In this document: positions 1 through 9,070 of the stretch, piece by piece | How the letters are laid out: every line of letters starts with the position of its first letter | Position numbering within the stretch: position 1 is the stretch's first letter | From: Candidatus Competibacter sp. | GTDB taxonomy: Bacteria; Pseudomonadota; Gammaproteobacteria; Competibacterales; Competibacteraceae | Direction: 5' to 3' | Assembly: GCA_029624815.1 (NCBI GenBank) | Contig: JARSSH010000044.1 | Span: 16,028-80,027, forward strand | DNA: 64,000 nt | The notes under the pieces: model-generated | Databases searched by the model: none | Told to the model about the DNA's origin: nothing | What the model saw: the letters and a program-made list of their open reading frames with translations, nothing else | Made by a program: the position numbers and the translations under genes

Positions 1-79
1 ACAGAACCCCGAGGGCCAGATTGATGCCGGTTCCCGCCAATACCACGGACCAACCTTTTTGCTTGAGCGACATTGCCAT
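1..79 (-). CDS. OFA-family MFS transporter, N-terminal fragment
   Basis: Only the first 26 codons are in the window; the gene runs off the left edge. The visible protein begins MAMSLKQKGW and continues with VVLAGTGINLALGVL, which resembles the first membrane helix of oxalate/formate-antiporter-like (OFA) major facilitator transporters. An ATG at 79 has a GAGG ribosome-binding site 7 nt upstream; a second ATG at 73 is possible. The gene starts 12 nt after the stop of the 176-residue protein upstream, so the two are probably cotranscribed from the sigma54 promoter at 664-680. The substrate is unknown; OFA members carry small carboxylates. The family call rests on a short stretch. Confidence 0.6.
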   Translation of the reverse strand, partial: MAMSLKQKGWSVVLAGTGINLALGVL

Positions 80-91
80 GATTCGACCTCG

Positions 92-622
92 TTAGATGCT
101 TGTCTCGACTTGGGTGGTTGGATTGGGTGCGCCGCGCGCATCGCGGCCCGGCTTGACTGGAGTCGGCGCCAGGGCCTTGGATTCTTCTCTCTCAAACAGC
201 CCGTCCATGGTTCGGGTAAGGCGCACCGTCTTTTCTTGAATGATTTGGAGAAAACGCCGCCGGATGTCGGGATCGTCGGCAAGCCCGCCGAGTAGCAGCT
301 CGGCCAGCGAGCGAATGCTGCTCAGCGGCCCGCATATCTCCCGATGCAGAATGGCGATCGCTTCGCGTTCGAATTGCGAGGGAAACGGCGACCCGTCACC
401 GGGCACGGGAGTCCGTTGCCCGTTGGCGGCGGGAAGGGTGGATGCCACGACGTTCGAACGGAAGCGATGCCCGCTCAATTCCTGGTATCTGGCGCAGCCC
501 TCATAGCGCGAGCTGCAATGTCGGACGATGATTTCCACTTGATAGGGCGAAATATAACCAGCCCCCACATCGCAGGGGTTCAAGCCTTGCCCGTAGAAAG
601 GGCAGACCCGCTGGCTGTTCAT
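92..622 (-). CDS. Cys-motif protein with a stand-alone DHp (HisKA)-like domain
   Basis: A 176-residue cytoplasmic protein. The N-terminus has four cysteines at 7, 17, 36 and 43 around an NPCDVGAGYISPYQ stretch, a spacing that could bind a metal. Residues about 85-145 look like the dimerisation/phosphoacceptor helices of histidine kinases: ILHREICGPLSSIRS with His93, then a second helix ending in MDGLFE. There is no ATPase domain, so it cannot be a kinase alone. It may be a phosphotransfer or docking partner for the nearby kinase. GGAG lies about 10 nt before the ATG, and a sigma54 promoter sits about 42 bp upstream. The transporter gene follows directly. The DHp assignment is by eye; the function is inferred. 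Confidence 0.6.
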   Translation of the reverse strand: MNSQRVCPFYGQGLNPCDVGAGYISPYQVEIIVRHCSSRYEGCARYQELSGHRFRSNVVASTLPAANGQRTPVPGDGSPFPSQFEREAIAILHREICGPLSSIRSLAELLLGGLADDPDIRRRFLQIIQEKTVRLTRTMDGLFEREESKALAPTPVKPGRDARGAPNPTTQVETSI

Positions 623-663
623 ATTCGCTTGACTCCTTATTCGTTAGCGTGCGTCCAAAGGAA

Positions 664-680
664 AGCAAGCCGTGTGCCAG
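664..680 (-). promoter_or_regulatory. Sigma54 (RpoN) promoter
   Basis: Minus-strand CTGGCACACGGCTTGCT fits the RpoN consensus YTGGCACGNNNNTTGCW at every fixed position except the G after TGGCAC. The -24 GG and -12 GC have the required spacing. It lies about 42 bp before the ATG at 622 and reads into the DHp-like protein and the OFA transporter. A sigma54 activator gene begins its product about 1.7 kb upstream on the same strand. Confidence 0.8.
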
Positions 681-840
681 CGGTTTTCGCCGGGCCGCCA
701 CAAACAATAAGTATCGATTTATGAAGCGCTTGGCGAATGGGGGGACGGCGGTAGGGAAGGGCGGGTTTTGCAGGCGTGCGAACCGGTCGTCGCCATGCGA
801 GTGATCGGGCGCTTAAATTTCGTGGACGTTTTCGAGAAGC

Positions 841-859
841 GCCATTGTTTCTTAATGGC
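841..859. promoter_or_regulatory. Inverted repeat, possible activator binding site
   Basis: GCCATT-N7-AATGGC is a perfect 6-bp inverted repeat about 160-195 bp upstream of the sigma54 promoter, a usual distance for an enhancer-binding-protein site. It lies between the end of the activator gene (989) and the promoter. The rest of the 623-988 gap shows no coding signal. Confidence 0.4.
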
Positions 860-988
860 TTGGCGGTGTGCGTGCGGGGGTTGGGGAGTTTTCGCGATCT
901 TGCCCGGGACGGTTTGCCGAAACGCCAAAACCGGCTGGATCGCTCGGTCATTCGGCCGCGTTGCTTCGATATTCCGGTGTTTTTTTAT

Positions 989-2356
989 TCAGCGCAGACC
1001 GTATTTTTTGATCTTGCGGTAGATGGTGGCGACGTTCATACCGGCGTGCCGGGCGACGTCCTCGATGCTGCCGGCGGCGGCCTGAAGCAACTGGTTCAGA
1101 TACTCGGTTTCGAAGACCGCCAGCGCTGCGGCGTAATCCAGTGCGCCGATGTCCCGAACCGATCCGGCGCCGCGGTCCGGCAGTTCGATGAGCTGGGCGA
1201 GCACTTCCGGCCCGATCCAGTCGCCGCCGTCGATGGCCATGGCGGCCTGCACCACGTTGCTGAGTTGGCGGACGTTGCCCGGCCAGTCGTAATGCATCAG
1301 GATTTCCATTGCCGCGCGGGTGAAGCCCTTGACCTGGGTGTTGAAGCGCCGGTTTTGTTCCTGGACAAAATGAGCCGCCAGTAGGGGAATGTCGGAACGT
1401 CGTTGCCGCAGCGGCGGCAGGCGCAGGTGGACCACGTTGAGGCGGTAGTACAGATCCTCGCGGAATAAGCCCTCGCGCACCGCGGTCTGCAAATCCAGAT
1501 TGGTGGCGGACAGCACCCGCACGTCCACCTGGATGGGGGTGGTGTCGCCCACGCGGTAGAATTCCTGCTCCTGCAAAAAACGCAGCAGGGTCTTCTGCAC
1601 GTTCAGCGGCAGCGTGCCCACTTCGTCGAGAAACAGGGTGCCGCCGTCGGCGGTTTCGATCAGGCCCTTGTGATCGCGGTCGGCCCCGGTGAAGGCCCCC
1701 TTGCGATGGCCGAACAGCTCGCTTTCCAGCAGCGCCTCGGGGATGGCTCCGCAGTTGATGGGAACGAACTTGCCGTCCCTGCGCCGGGAGTGCTGGCGAA
1801 TGGCGTGGGCGATCAGTTCCTTGCCGGTGCCCGATTCCCCGCTGATTAGCACCGGGATATCGCGCGCGGCCACCTTCCGCGCCGTTTCCAGCACGCTCAG
1901 CAACTGGGGTGCGTTGCCCACGATGAAACCCTGCCGGGTGGCCAGCTCCTCCTTAAGCTCGCGGTTTTCCTGGATCAGCTCCTGTTGGCGCAGGGCGTTG
2001 CGCACCCGCGACAGCAGCTCTTCGGGTTCGAACGGCTTGGTCAGAATATCGTAGGCGCCCTGGCGCAGGGCCTGGATCGACAGATCCACCGTGGCATGCG
2101 CCGTGATCATGATCACCGGCAGGGCCGGATCCCGGGCCTTGACCTGTTGCAGTACCCCCAGGCCGTCCAGGTCGGCCATGCGGATATCGGTGATCACCAG
2201 GTCGTAGCGGCCCGGCGCGAATGCCGCCATCGCCTCCGGCGAGCGGGTGTGGGCCGAGACCGCGTAATTCTGGTCCGCCAGAATGATCTCGACCATCCGG
2301 CACATGGCCGCGTCGTCATCCACCACCAGGATGCGCTTGCGGTCGTGGGCGGTCAT
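989..2356 (-). CDS. NtrC-family sigma54-dependent response regulator
   Basis: 455 residues with the full NtrC architecture. The receiver domain (about 1-125) has the acidic pocket VVDDD and phosphoacceptor Asp57 in VITDIRM. The AAA+ domain has Walker A GESGTGKE (173-180), the sigma54-contact loop GAFTGA (220-225) and Walker B LFLDEVG (about 242-247). A Fis-type helix-turn-helix ends the protein (DVARHAGMNVATIYRKIKK). The ATG at 2356 overlaps the kinase stop as ATGA, so the two are translationally coupled; longer readings overlap the kinase and are unlikely. Its nearest target is the sigma54 promoter at 664-680. Function is secure; the signal and regulon are inferred. Confidence 0.93.
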   Translation of the reverse strand: MTAHDRKRILVVDDDAAMCRMVEIILADQNYAVSAHTRSPEAMAAFAPGRYDLVITDIRMADLDGLGVLQQVKARDPALPVIMITAHATVDLSIQALRQGAYDILTKPFEPEELLSRVRNALRQQELIQENRELKEELATRQGFIVGNAPQLLSVLETARKVAARDIPVLISGESGTGKELIAHAIRQHSRRRDGKFVPINCGAIPEALLESELFGHRKGAFTGADRDHKGLIETADGGTLFLDEVGTLPLNVQKTLLRFLQEQEFYRVGDTTPIQVDVRVLSATNLDLQTAVREGLFREDLYYRLNVVHLRLPPLRQRRSDIPLLAAHFVQEQNRRFNTQVKGFTRAAMEILMHYDWPGNVRQLSNVVQAAMAIDGGDWIGPEVLAQLIELPDRGAGSVRDIGALDYAAALAVFETEYLNQLLQAAAGSIEDVARHAGMNVATIYRKIKKYGLR

Positions 2357-4308
2357 GCCGGCTCCCGCCTGATGGGCAGGCGAACGGTGACGCCGGTGCC
2401 TTGACCCGGCGCGCTGGCGATGTCGATCCGGCCGCCGTGCTGGTCCACGATGGTTTTGGCGATCGCCAGCCCCAGGCCGGTGCCCCGGGTCTTGGTGGTG
2501 AAGAACGGCTCGAAGATTTTCTCCAGATTGTCCGGCGCGATGCCACAACCCGAGTCCTGAAAGGTCAGTTGCAGCCAGCCGTCCTCGCCCATCCCGGTGC
2601 CGACCGTCAACCGGCCGCCCTCGGGCATGGCGGCTCCGGCGTTGAGCATCAGGTTCATGGCGACCTGGCGGATCTGATCGCCGTCCACCTGGATGCGCGG
2701 CAAGTCGGGATCGAAGGCGGTGACGATGTCGGCGGCGTGCATGTCGGTATGGTGGGCGGCGAAATCCACGATCCGGTCAAGCAGGGCGTTGAGGTCGGTT
2801 TCTTCCAGCGCCGGTTTCGGCACCCGGGCATAGCTCAGCAGATCCTGCACGATATGTTTGCAGCGCTTGCTCTCGCGCCGGATCTCCTGAACGTATTTAA
2901 GAGCGGGATCCTGGGGATCCAGCTTGCTTTCCAGGTGGGCGGCATAGCCCAGAATGACGCCCAGGGGATTGTTGATCTCGTGCGCGACTTCCGCCGACAG
3001 CACCCCGAGGGACGCCATCTTGTTGCGCTGGGCGAGATTGGCTTCCAGGGCCTTGTTCTGGCGCAGCGCGTCGGTCATCCGGTTGAAGTCGGCGGCCAGT
3101 TCGCCCAGCTCGTCGTTGCTCGTGACCGGTAGCCGGGTATCCAGCCGGCCCTGGCGGACCTGCCGCACGCCCGCCATGAGACGCTGGATCGGGTCGGTCA
3201 GGAGTTTGGAGACCCACAAGACCAGAAGCACCGCCAGCACGCCCGCGACCAGGGTCAGGAAGCCCATGCTGGATAGAATGCGTTTTTCGATCGCGGTGGC
3301 CGGCTGGTAAAACTCGTCCTCGTAGGCGCCGACCGCGACGATCCAATCCCATGGAGCAAAATATCGATAGCGCACGATTTTCATGCGCGGGGCCGGGTCG
3401 TTTTCGTTCCGCCAGGGATAGCGGATCCAGCCGTTCTGGCGCGCGCACATTTCCTGGATGAAGTAATGGCCGTTCCGATCCCGCGCGTCGTAGATGTTGC
3501 GGCCCTGCTGGAAGGGGTGCATTTTCAGTTCGCCACGGCGAGTCATGGCGTAAATATAACCGGTGGAGCCGACCGGTTTGCTCAGGATATTGCGCTGGAG
3601 CTCCCGCAGCGCTTGCCGCTCGAAGTCCACGTCTTCGTAGGTTTCGTCCAGATAGCCGCCGGCGGCGATGATCCAGTCCCAGGCGGGAAAATACAGATAG
3701 GCCACCACCTTGTTCCGGGGGCGGCGCTCTCCCAGGATCTCGTTGCGCCAGGGATAGACGATGTAAAGAACCTCGCCCGGCTTGGCGGCGACCGCCGTTT
3801 CGCAGATCTCCTGGATAAAGTGGCGGCCGGTGTCGTCTTGCGCGCCGTAGACGTTTTGGCCTTCCTGGGCGATATGGATCGTCAGTTCGCCCTTCGAGGT
3901 CATGGCGTAGAGATAGCCGGTTTCGCCCACGCTAATGTTCTTGAAGGCTTTCCGTGCTTCCTGTTGAGCCGCTTCCAGGGAATGCTGGCCGTTCGCGTAC
4001 TGTTCGTGCTGGACCGCCACCAGGTTGTAGGCGAATCGCGCCAGGGTGGCCAGATCCCGATAGACGACCCGACGCTTGTCTTCCTTATAGACCTCGAACT
4101 GCTGGTGGTGGGCGTTGAGCAAATCCAGGGTGAACTGAGAGAGGTGTTCGAGATCGGCTCGGACGGCCTGGGTGATGCCTTCGCGGGCTTGCTGCATGGC
4201 CACGTAGCCGACGACGGCGCCCACGCCCAGCACCGGCAGCACCACCAGTGGTAGCACCGCCGCCAGCAGTTTGCCGCGAATCTTCAGATCGCGCGGGAAG
4301 TGCGGCAT
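2353..4308 (-). CDS. Membrane sensor histidine kinase with tandem Cache domains
   Basis: 651 residues. A first membrane helix (about 12-36) is followed by a large periplasmic region with two similar blocks (GYLYAMTSKGELTIH and GYIYAMTRRGELKMH), typical of a double sCache_2 or dCache ligand-binding module. A second helix (GFLTLVAGVLAVLLVLW) leads to HAMP, then a HisKA box EVAHEINNP with His443 and a HATPase with FQDSGCGI and GTGLGLAI. The H-box resembles NtrB/DctB-type kinases that partner sigma54 activators. Cache domains of this sort often bind small carboxylates, which would fit a carboxylate transporter downstream, but the ligand is not visible. The ATG at 4308 has GGAG 8 nt upstream and puts the first helix at the N-terminus. 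Confidence 0.92.
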   Translation of the reverse strand: MPHFPRDLKIRGKLLAAVLPLVVLPVLGVGAVVGYVAMQQAREGITQAVRADLEHLSQFTLDLLNAHHQQFEVYKEDKRRVVYRDLATLARFAYNLVAVQHEQYANGQHSLEAAQQEARKAFKNISVGETGYLYAMTSKGELTIHIAQEGQNVYGAQDDTGRHFIQEICETAVAAKPGEVLYIVYPWRNEILGERRPRNKVVAYLYFPAWDWIIAAGGYLDETYEDVDFERQALRELQRNILSKPVGSTGYIYAMTRRGELKMHPFQQGRNIYDARDRNGHYFIQEMCARQNGWIRYPWRNENDPAPRMKIVRYRYFAPWDWIVAVGAYEDEFYQPATAIEKRILSSMGFLTLVAGVLAVLLVLWVSKLLTDPIQRLMAGVRQVRQGRLDTRLPVTSNDELGELAADFNRMTDALRQNKALEANLAQRNKMASLGVLSAEVAHEINNPLGVILGYAAHLESKLDPQDPALKYVQEIRRESKRCKHIVQDLLSYARVPKPALEETDLNALLDRIVDFAAHHTDMHAADIVTAFDPDLPRIQVDGDQIRQVAMNLMLNAGAAMPEGGRLTVGTGMGEDGWLQLTFQDSGCGIAPDNLEKIFEPFFTTKTRGTGLGLAIAKTIVDQHGGRIDIASAPGQGTGVTVRLPIRREPA

Positions 4309-4573
4309 GTCGATCTCCAACTTGCCGGCGGCGGGCCGGCGCGGAGGGAAAAAGGCCGTGGGCAAATGGCCATGTGGTCGGTCGAGTAATGTGCTGGCGG
4401 GAGTCTGTCGGAATGTGGCGGTCGATTGTACCGAAGGCCAAGCGGCCGTCCGCAAACGTGCATCGTTCAATTGTAGTCGTGGTTTGTCCGAGCCGTCCGC
4501 CGCTTGCCTGGACCGGTTCGGCCGGAGGAAAATCATTGTTCGGGCATGCCGCGCCAGGTTGGGAGAAGTGTAA

Positions 4574-5491
4574 GTGAATTCCGGACGTTATTCCTTTCAT
4601 ACGCTCGATGTGTTTACCCGCCGGCGCTTCGGCGGCAATCCGCTGGCGGTGCTGCCCGATGCGCGCGGCCTGTCCGCGAAAAGGATGCAGGCCATCGCCC
4701 GTGAGTTCAATCTATCGGAAACGGTGTTCGTGCTGCCGCCCGACCAGCCGGATCGTCATGCGTGTCGCCTGCGGATCTTTACCCCGCTGGCGGAACTGCC
4801 CTTCGCCGGACATCCCACCGTCGGAGCCGCTTGGCTGCTGGCCGCCATCGGTCGCATTCCGCTGAGCGATGGCGTGGCTTCGGTCTGGTTCGAGGAAGGC
4901 GTGGGGCCGGTAAGGGTTCGGGTGGAGGCCGAACAGGGCCGGCCGGCCTTCGTGCGTCTGACCGCCGCGCAAGCGCCGGCGCGGGGACCGGAGCCGCCAG
5001 GGCCAGCGTTCCTGGCCGAGATCCTCTCGCTGGCGCCGGAAGAAATTCGTCAGGACGACTGGATGCCGGAAAGCTGGTCCTGCGGCGTGCCGTTTGTGTG
5101 CGTGCCGCTGCGGGATCGCGAGGCGCTGCGGCGGGCGCGACCGCGATTGGATCGCTGGGAGTCGGTACTGGCGGGATTCTGGGCGCCGCAGGTGTACCTC
5201 TTCGCTCGCGACCGGACCGATCCGGCCAGCCTACACGCCCGCATGTTCGCCCCCGCCCTCGGAGTGGCCGAAGATCCGGCGACCGGCGCGGCGGCGGTGG
5301 CGCTGGCCGGTTATCTGGCCAGCCGCTCGGAGCATCGGGAGGGAACGCTGGGCTGGACCGTTTTCCAGGGCGAGGACATGGACCGGCCCAGCGAACTGCG
5401 GGTGGAAGCGGAGCTGGCGGCGGGCCGGGTTGCTGCCGCGCATGTCGGCGGCGCGGCCGTATCGGTGAGCGAAGGGTGGCTTGTGGATTGA
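4574..5491 (+). CDS. PhzF-family isomerase/epimerase
   Basis: 305 residues, full length for the PhzF/DapF-fold family. The N-terminus has the family signature ([19 protein letters not shown]), the catalytic glutamate in [13 protein letters not shown], and [13 protein letters not shown]. The C-terminal half has the second conserved set ([19 protein letters not shown]). Family members do proton-shuttling isomerisations, as in phenazine synthesis, but most bacterial copies stand alone and have no known substrate. No phenazine genes are near. The start is GTG at 4574 with GGGAG about 10 nt upstream. It is divergent from the sensor kinase. Confidence 0.9.
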   Translation: MNSGRYSFHTLDVFTRRRFGGNPLAVLPDARGLSAKRMQAIAREFNLSETVFVLPPDQPDRHACRLRIFTPLAELPFAGHPTVGAAWLLAAIGRIPLSDGVASVWFEEGVGPVRVRVEAEQGRPAFVRLTAAQAPARGPEPPGPAFLAEILSLAPEEIRQDDWMPESWSCGVPFVCVPLRDREALRRARPRLDRWESVLAGFWAPQVYLFARDRTDPASLHARMFAPALGVAEDPATGAAAVALAGYLASRSEHREGTLGWTVFQGEDMDRPSELRVEAELAAGRVAAAHVGGAAVSVSEGWLVD

Positions 5492-5561
5492 ATGATGCCT
5501 GTCGCCCGCGCCCCGGCCCGCCAATCCGGGGTTGACGGGACGATTGCGATTAGACCGAGGG

Positions 5562-6158
<597 letters not shown>

Positions 6159-6372
6159 TGACATGCTGAATTCTCCTCAGTGATCCATCGCCAGGCGAAC
6201 CGAGAGCCTGTACGGGAACTCTCGTTCCCTGATTGCAAAGGGCTTGGAGCGAAAGTGGTTTTTCACCTGACTTGAGGCTCCGAGGCCGTACGAAAAGATG
6301 GATCGAACCGCGCCCCCGAGGGGATTGTCGGGGGTCATGTGGGGCGCGGCCCGATCCAAAGCTGGAAAGCGC
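6159..6372. other. Relic mdh start region and pckG downstream gap
   Basis: This gap holds the surviving ribosome-binding site and ATG of the broken mdh (minus strand, 6159-6178), then about 190 bp with no gene, including the hairpin downstream of pckG. Confidence 0.5.
6308..6349 (-). terminator. Strong hairpin downstream of pckG
   Basis: CCGCGCCCC pairs with GGGGCGCGG, with an alternative inner stem CCCCC/GGGGG. It lies 24-65 bp beyond the pckG stop on the pckG strand. There is no clear U-tract, so it may protect the 3' end rather than terminate intrinsically. Confidence 0.45.
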
Positions 6373-8229
6373 TCAGGCGGCTTCGTGCGCCAATTCCCAC
6401 TTGTCGGGCGAGCGCCACAGCCGGGAGCGCAGCAGTTCGCGTTCGAAAATGAATTCCTTGGGCAGACGGTCGAAGAACAGATCGAATTGCTCCTCGTGGG
6501 CATGCGCCTCGGACGTGCCCGCTTGGCGGCCGACGGACATCAGGTCGTAGAAGGTGTCGCTTGAGTATTCCAAACCCTTCCATTCAATGTCTTCGTGGCG
6601 CGGCATCCAGCCGATCGGGCTTTCAACGGCATAGCCACGGCCGTGAACCCGGTCAACGATCCACTTCAGGACGCGCATGTTGTCGCCGAAGCCCGGCCAC
6701 AGGAATTTGCCGTTGTCGTCCTTGCGGAACCAGTTGACGCGGAAGATGCGCGGCGGATTGGGCACCCGGCGACCCACGTTCAGCCAGTGGCTGAAATAAT
6801 CGGCCATGTTGTAGCCGCAGAAGGGCAGCATCGCCATCGGATCGCGACGCATCGCCGCCTGGCCAATGGCCGCCGCTGTCCCCTCGGAACCCATGGTGGC
6901 GGCCAGATAGACGCCATGGCTCCAGTTGAAGGCTTGGAATACCAATGGCATGTCCTTGCTCATCCGCCCGCCGAAGACGAACGCGCTGATGGGCACGCCG
7001 GCTGGGTTTTCCCATTCGGGATCGATGCTTGGGATTTGGCTGGCCGGCGCGGTGAAGCGGGCATTGGGATGCGCCGCGGGCCGCCCGCAATCGGGCGTCC
7101 AGTCCTCACCCTTCCAGTCGATGGCATGTGCCGGTGGCGGGCCGTCCATACCCTCCCACCAGACATCGCCGTCGTCGGTCAACGCGGCGTTGGTGACAAT
7201 GCAGTTGCGGTTGATGCTCAGCATTGCATTGGGGTTGGACGCCATGTTGGTGCCGGGGGCCACGCCGAAAATGCCGGCTTCGGGATTGATCGCGCGCAAG
7301 CTGCCGTCCGGGCCTTTCTTGATCCAGGCGATGTCGTCGCCGACGGTGGTGACTTTCCAGCCTTCGAAGCCTTTGGGCGGAACCAGCATCGCCAGGTTGG
7401 TCTTGCCGCAGGCGCTGGGCATGGCGCCGCCAAGGTAGGTTTTCTCACCCTGCGGCGATTCGATTCCCATGATCAGCATATGCTCGGCGAGCCAACCTTC
7501 ATCGCGCGCCATCACCGAGGCAATGCGCAGCGCGAGACACTTTTTACCGAGCAGGGCGTTGCCGCCATAGCCTGAACCGTAGGACCAAATCTCATAGGTT
7601 TCCGGGTAATGGACGATGTACTTGCGCTTGATGTCGGCCTCGCACGGCCACGGTACGTCTTTATGGCCCAGTGCCAGCGGCGCGCCCACCGAGTGCACGC
7701 ACGGGATGAAGAAACCGTCCTCGCCCAGCACGTCCAATACCGCCCGGCCCATCCGGGTCATGATGCCCATGTTGACCACGACATAGGGGCTGTCGCTGAT
7801 TTCGATGCCGATCTTGGCGATGGGCGAACCGAGCGGACCCATGCTGAACGGGATGACATACATGGTGCGGCCACGCATGCAGCCGTCGAACAGACCGTTC
7901 AGCGTGGCGCGCATCTCGGCCGGCGGCGCCCAATTGTTGGTCGGGCCAGCGTCTTCCTTGTTGATCGAGCAAATGAAGGTGCGGTCTTCCACCCGGCCGA
8001 CATCGGAGGGGTGCGAGCGCGCTAGATAGGAGTTGGGGCGCTTGTCCGGATTGAGGCGGATAAAGGTGCCGCCATCGACCATCAGTTGGCATAGCCGGTC
8101 GTATTCGGCTTGCGAGCCATCGCACCAGACAACCTGCTCCGGCTTGCATAGTCCAGCTATCTCGTCAACCCAGGCGAGCAGTTTTCGGTTGTTGGTGGGG
8201 GCGCCGGCGGTGTTCGGTGTGTTGCTCAT
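6373..8229 (-). CDS. pckG: Phosphoenolpyruvate carboxykinase (GTP)
   Basis: 618 residues, the usual length for the GTP-dependent enzyme. It interconverts oxaloacetate + GTP and phosphoenolpyruvate + GDP + CO2. Diagnostic motifs are the substrate loop [16 protein letters not shown], the P-loop [15 protein letters not shown] with its reactive cysteine, VGDDIAWI for metal binding, and the C-terminal [15 protein letters not shown]. The ATG at 8229 has GAGG about 7 nt upstream. The gene is divergent from a MarR regulator, and the shared 275-bp spacer has two palindromes, so direct regulation is plausible. It could run in the gluconeogenic or the CO2-fixing direction; the sequence does not decide. 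Confidence 0.97.
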   Translation of the reverse strand: MSNTPNTAGAPTNNRKLLAWVDEIAGLCKPEQVVWCDGSQAEYDRLCQLMVDGGTFIRLNPDKRPNSYLARSHPSDVGRVEDRTFICSINKEDAGPTNNWAPPAEMRATLNGLFDGCMRGRTMYVIPFSMGPLGSPIAKIGIEISDSPYVVVNMGIMTRMGRAVLDVLGEDGFFIPCVHSVGAPLALGHKDVPWPCEADIKRKYIVHYPETYEIWSYGSGYGGNALLGKKCLALRIASVMARDEGWLAEHMLIMGIESPQGEKTYLGGAMPSACGKTNLAMLVPPKGFEGWKVTTVGDDIAWIKKGPDGSLRAINPEAGIFGVAPGTNMASNPNAMLSINRNCIVTNAALTDDGDVWWEGMDGPPPAHAIDWKGEDWTPDCGRPAAHPNARFTAPASQIPSIDPEWENPAGVPISAFVFGGRMSKDMPLVFQAFNWSHGVYLAATMGSEGTAAAIGQAAMRRDPMAMLPFCGYNMADYFSHWLNVGRRVPNPPRIFRVNWFRKDDNGKFLWPGFGDNMRVLKWIVDRVHGRGYAVESPIGWMPRHEDIEWKGLEYSSDTFYDLMSVGRQAGTSEAHAHEEQFDLFFDRLPKEFIFERELLRSRLWRSPDKWELAHEAA

Positions 8230-8356
8230 GATGTTCCTCGTTGTACGGTGATGGTGGTCGGGTTGCCGCGTGCGTCGCCAATTCCATGCCGGCCTGTCTT
8301 GCCAAGCCGCCAGGATGTTTTCGACGCTGGGGAAATCTTTTAGTTAGTCTAATTAC

Positions 8357-8402
8357 TATAATCAATCTTACTAGATTGAAGATTACAGTAAGCAAGCTTA
8401 CT
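8357..8402. promoter_or_regulatory. pckG-marR divergent promoter with two operator-like palindromes
   Basis: An AT-rich patch in GC-rich DNA. TATAAT (8357-8362, plus strand) is a perfect -10 hexamer. Two palindromes follow: CAATCT-TACT-AGATTG (8363-8378) and AGTAAGC-AA-GCTTACT (8387-8402). The 16-bp size and about 24-bp spacing suit a dimeric MarR protein. Their place beside the -10 suggests autorepression and possible control of pckG. Confidence 0.6.
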
Positions 8403-8504
8403 ATTCAAGTGAAAGTTTTTGGGGGATTCGGAAACTCATGCATTGGAATTTGGTTTATGCTAATGCCGAAGCGTCGTTTTAGTATCTAAAATGGGACGAT
8501 TGGT

Positions 8505-9008
8505 ATGATCATCCAAGATTCTTCCCGAGGTCCCGGATTCCTCCTGACCGACTCGGCGCACTTGCTGCGCAAGCTGATTGACCGCCGTCTGCAACCGTTG
8601 GGTCTGTCCCGTGCCCAGTGGTCGATTCTGGCGATCCTGTTCGATCACGATGGCCTCAGTCAGTCGCAGATATCCGACGAACTCGAAATCGAGAAATCGA
8701 CCACCGGCCGGTTGATCGATCAGGTCGAAAAAAGCGGATGGATCGAGCGTCGCCCAATTCCTGGCGACCGGCGCTTGTGGGGTATTCATTTGAGCGATCA
8801 GGCGCGGCGTCTGATCGCCGAGGTTGAGAGCGTCATTTTGAGTACCCGCACGGAAATGTTACGCGGCTTATCCGCCGAGCAGCAGCAACATTTATCCGAA
8901 ATGTTGCAGATGGTGAAATTAAACTTGTCCGCCGCTCTTGAGTTTCATCAGGCACGGCCTCACGCCCACAGACTCGAAGACGCTAAACGGGGCGAAAAAG
9001 TCGAATAG
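8505..9008 (+). CDS. MarR-family transcriptional regulator
   Basis: 167 residues with the MarR winged helix: LQPLGLSRAQWSILAIL, the recognition region SQSQISDELEIEKSTTGRLI and the wing IERRPIPGDRRLWGIHL. It presumably acts as a dimer on palindromic DNA and responds to a small ligand. It is divergent from pckG and probably binds the palindromes in the shared spacer. The ATG at 8505 follows a GGGACGATTGGT stretch with only a weak ribosome-binding site. The ligand is unknown. Confidence 0.9.
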   Translation: MIIQDSSRGPGFLLTDSAHLLRKLIDRRLQPLGLSRAQWSILAILFDHDGLSQSQISDELEIEKSTTGRLIDQVEKSGWIERRPIPGDRRLWGIHLSDQARRLIAEVESVILSTRTEMLRGLSAEQQQHLSEMLQMVKLNLSAALEFHQARPHAHRLEDAKRGEKVE

Positions 9009-9032
9009 GGATCAGCGGTTTCCGCTGATCCC
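9008..9032. terminator. Bidirectional hairpin between marR and ccr
   Basis: GGGATCAGCGG-TTT-CCGCTGATCCC is a perfect 11-bp stem with a 3-nt loop. It begins at the last base of the marR stop codon and lies before the ccr stop, so it can serve both convergent transcripts. No long U-tract follows. Confidence 0.6.
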
Positions 9033-9070
9033 CCACGTAATGAATCGATAACCGGCAACGATCGTCGAGT

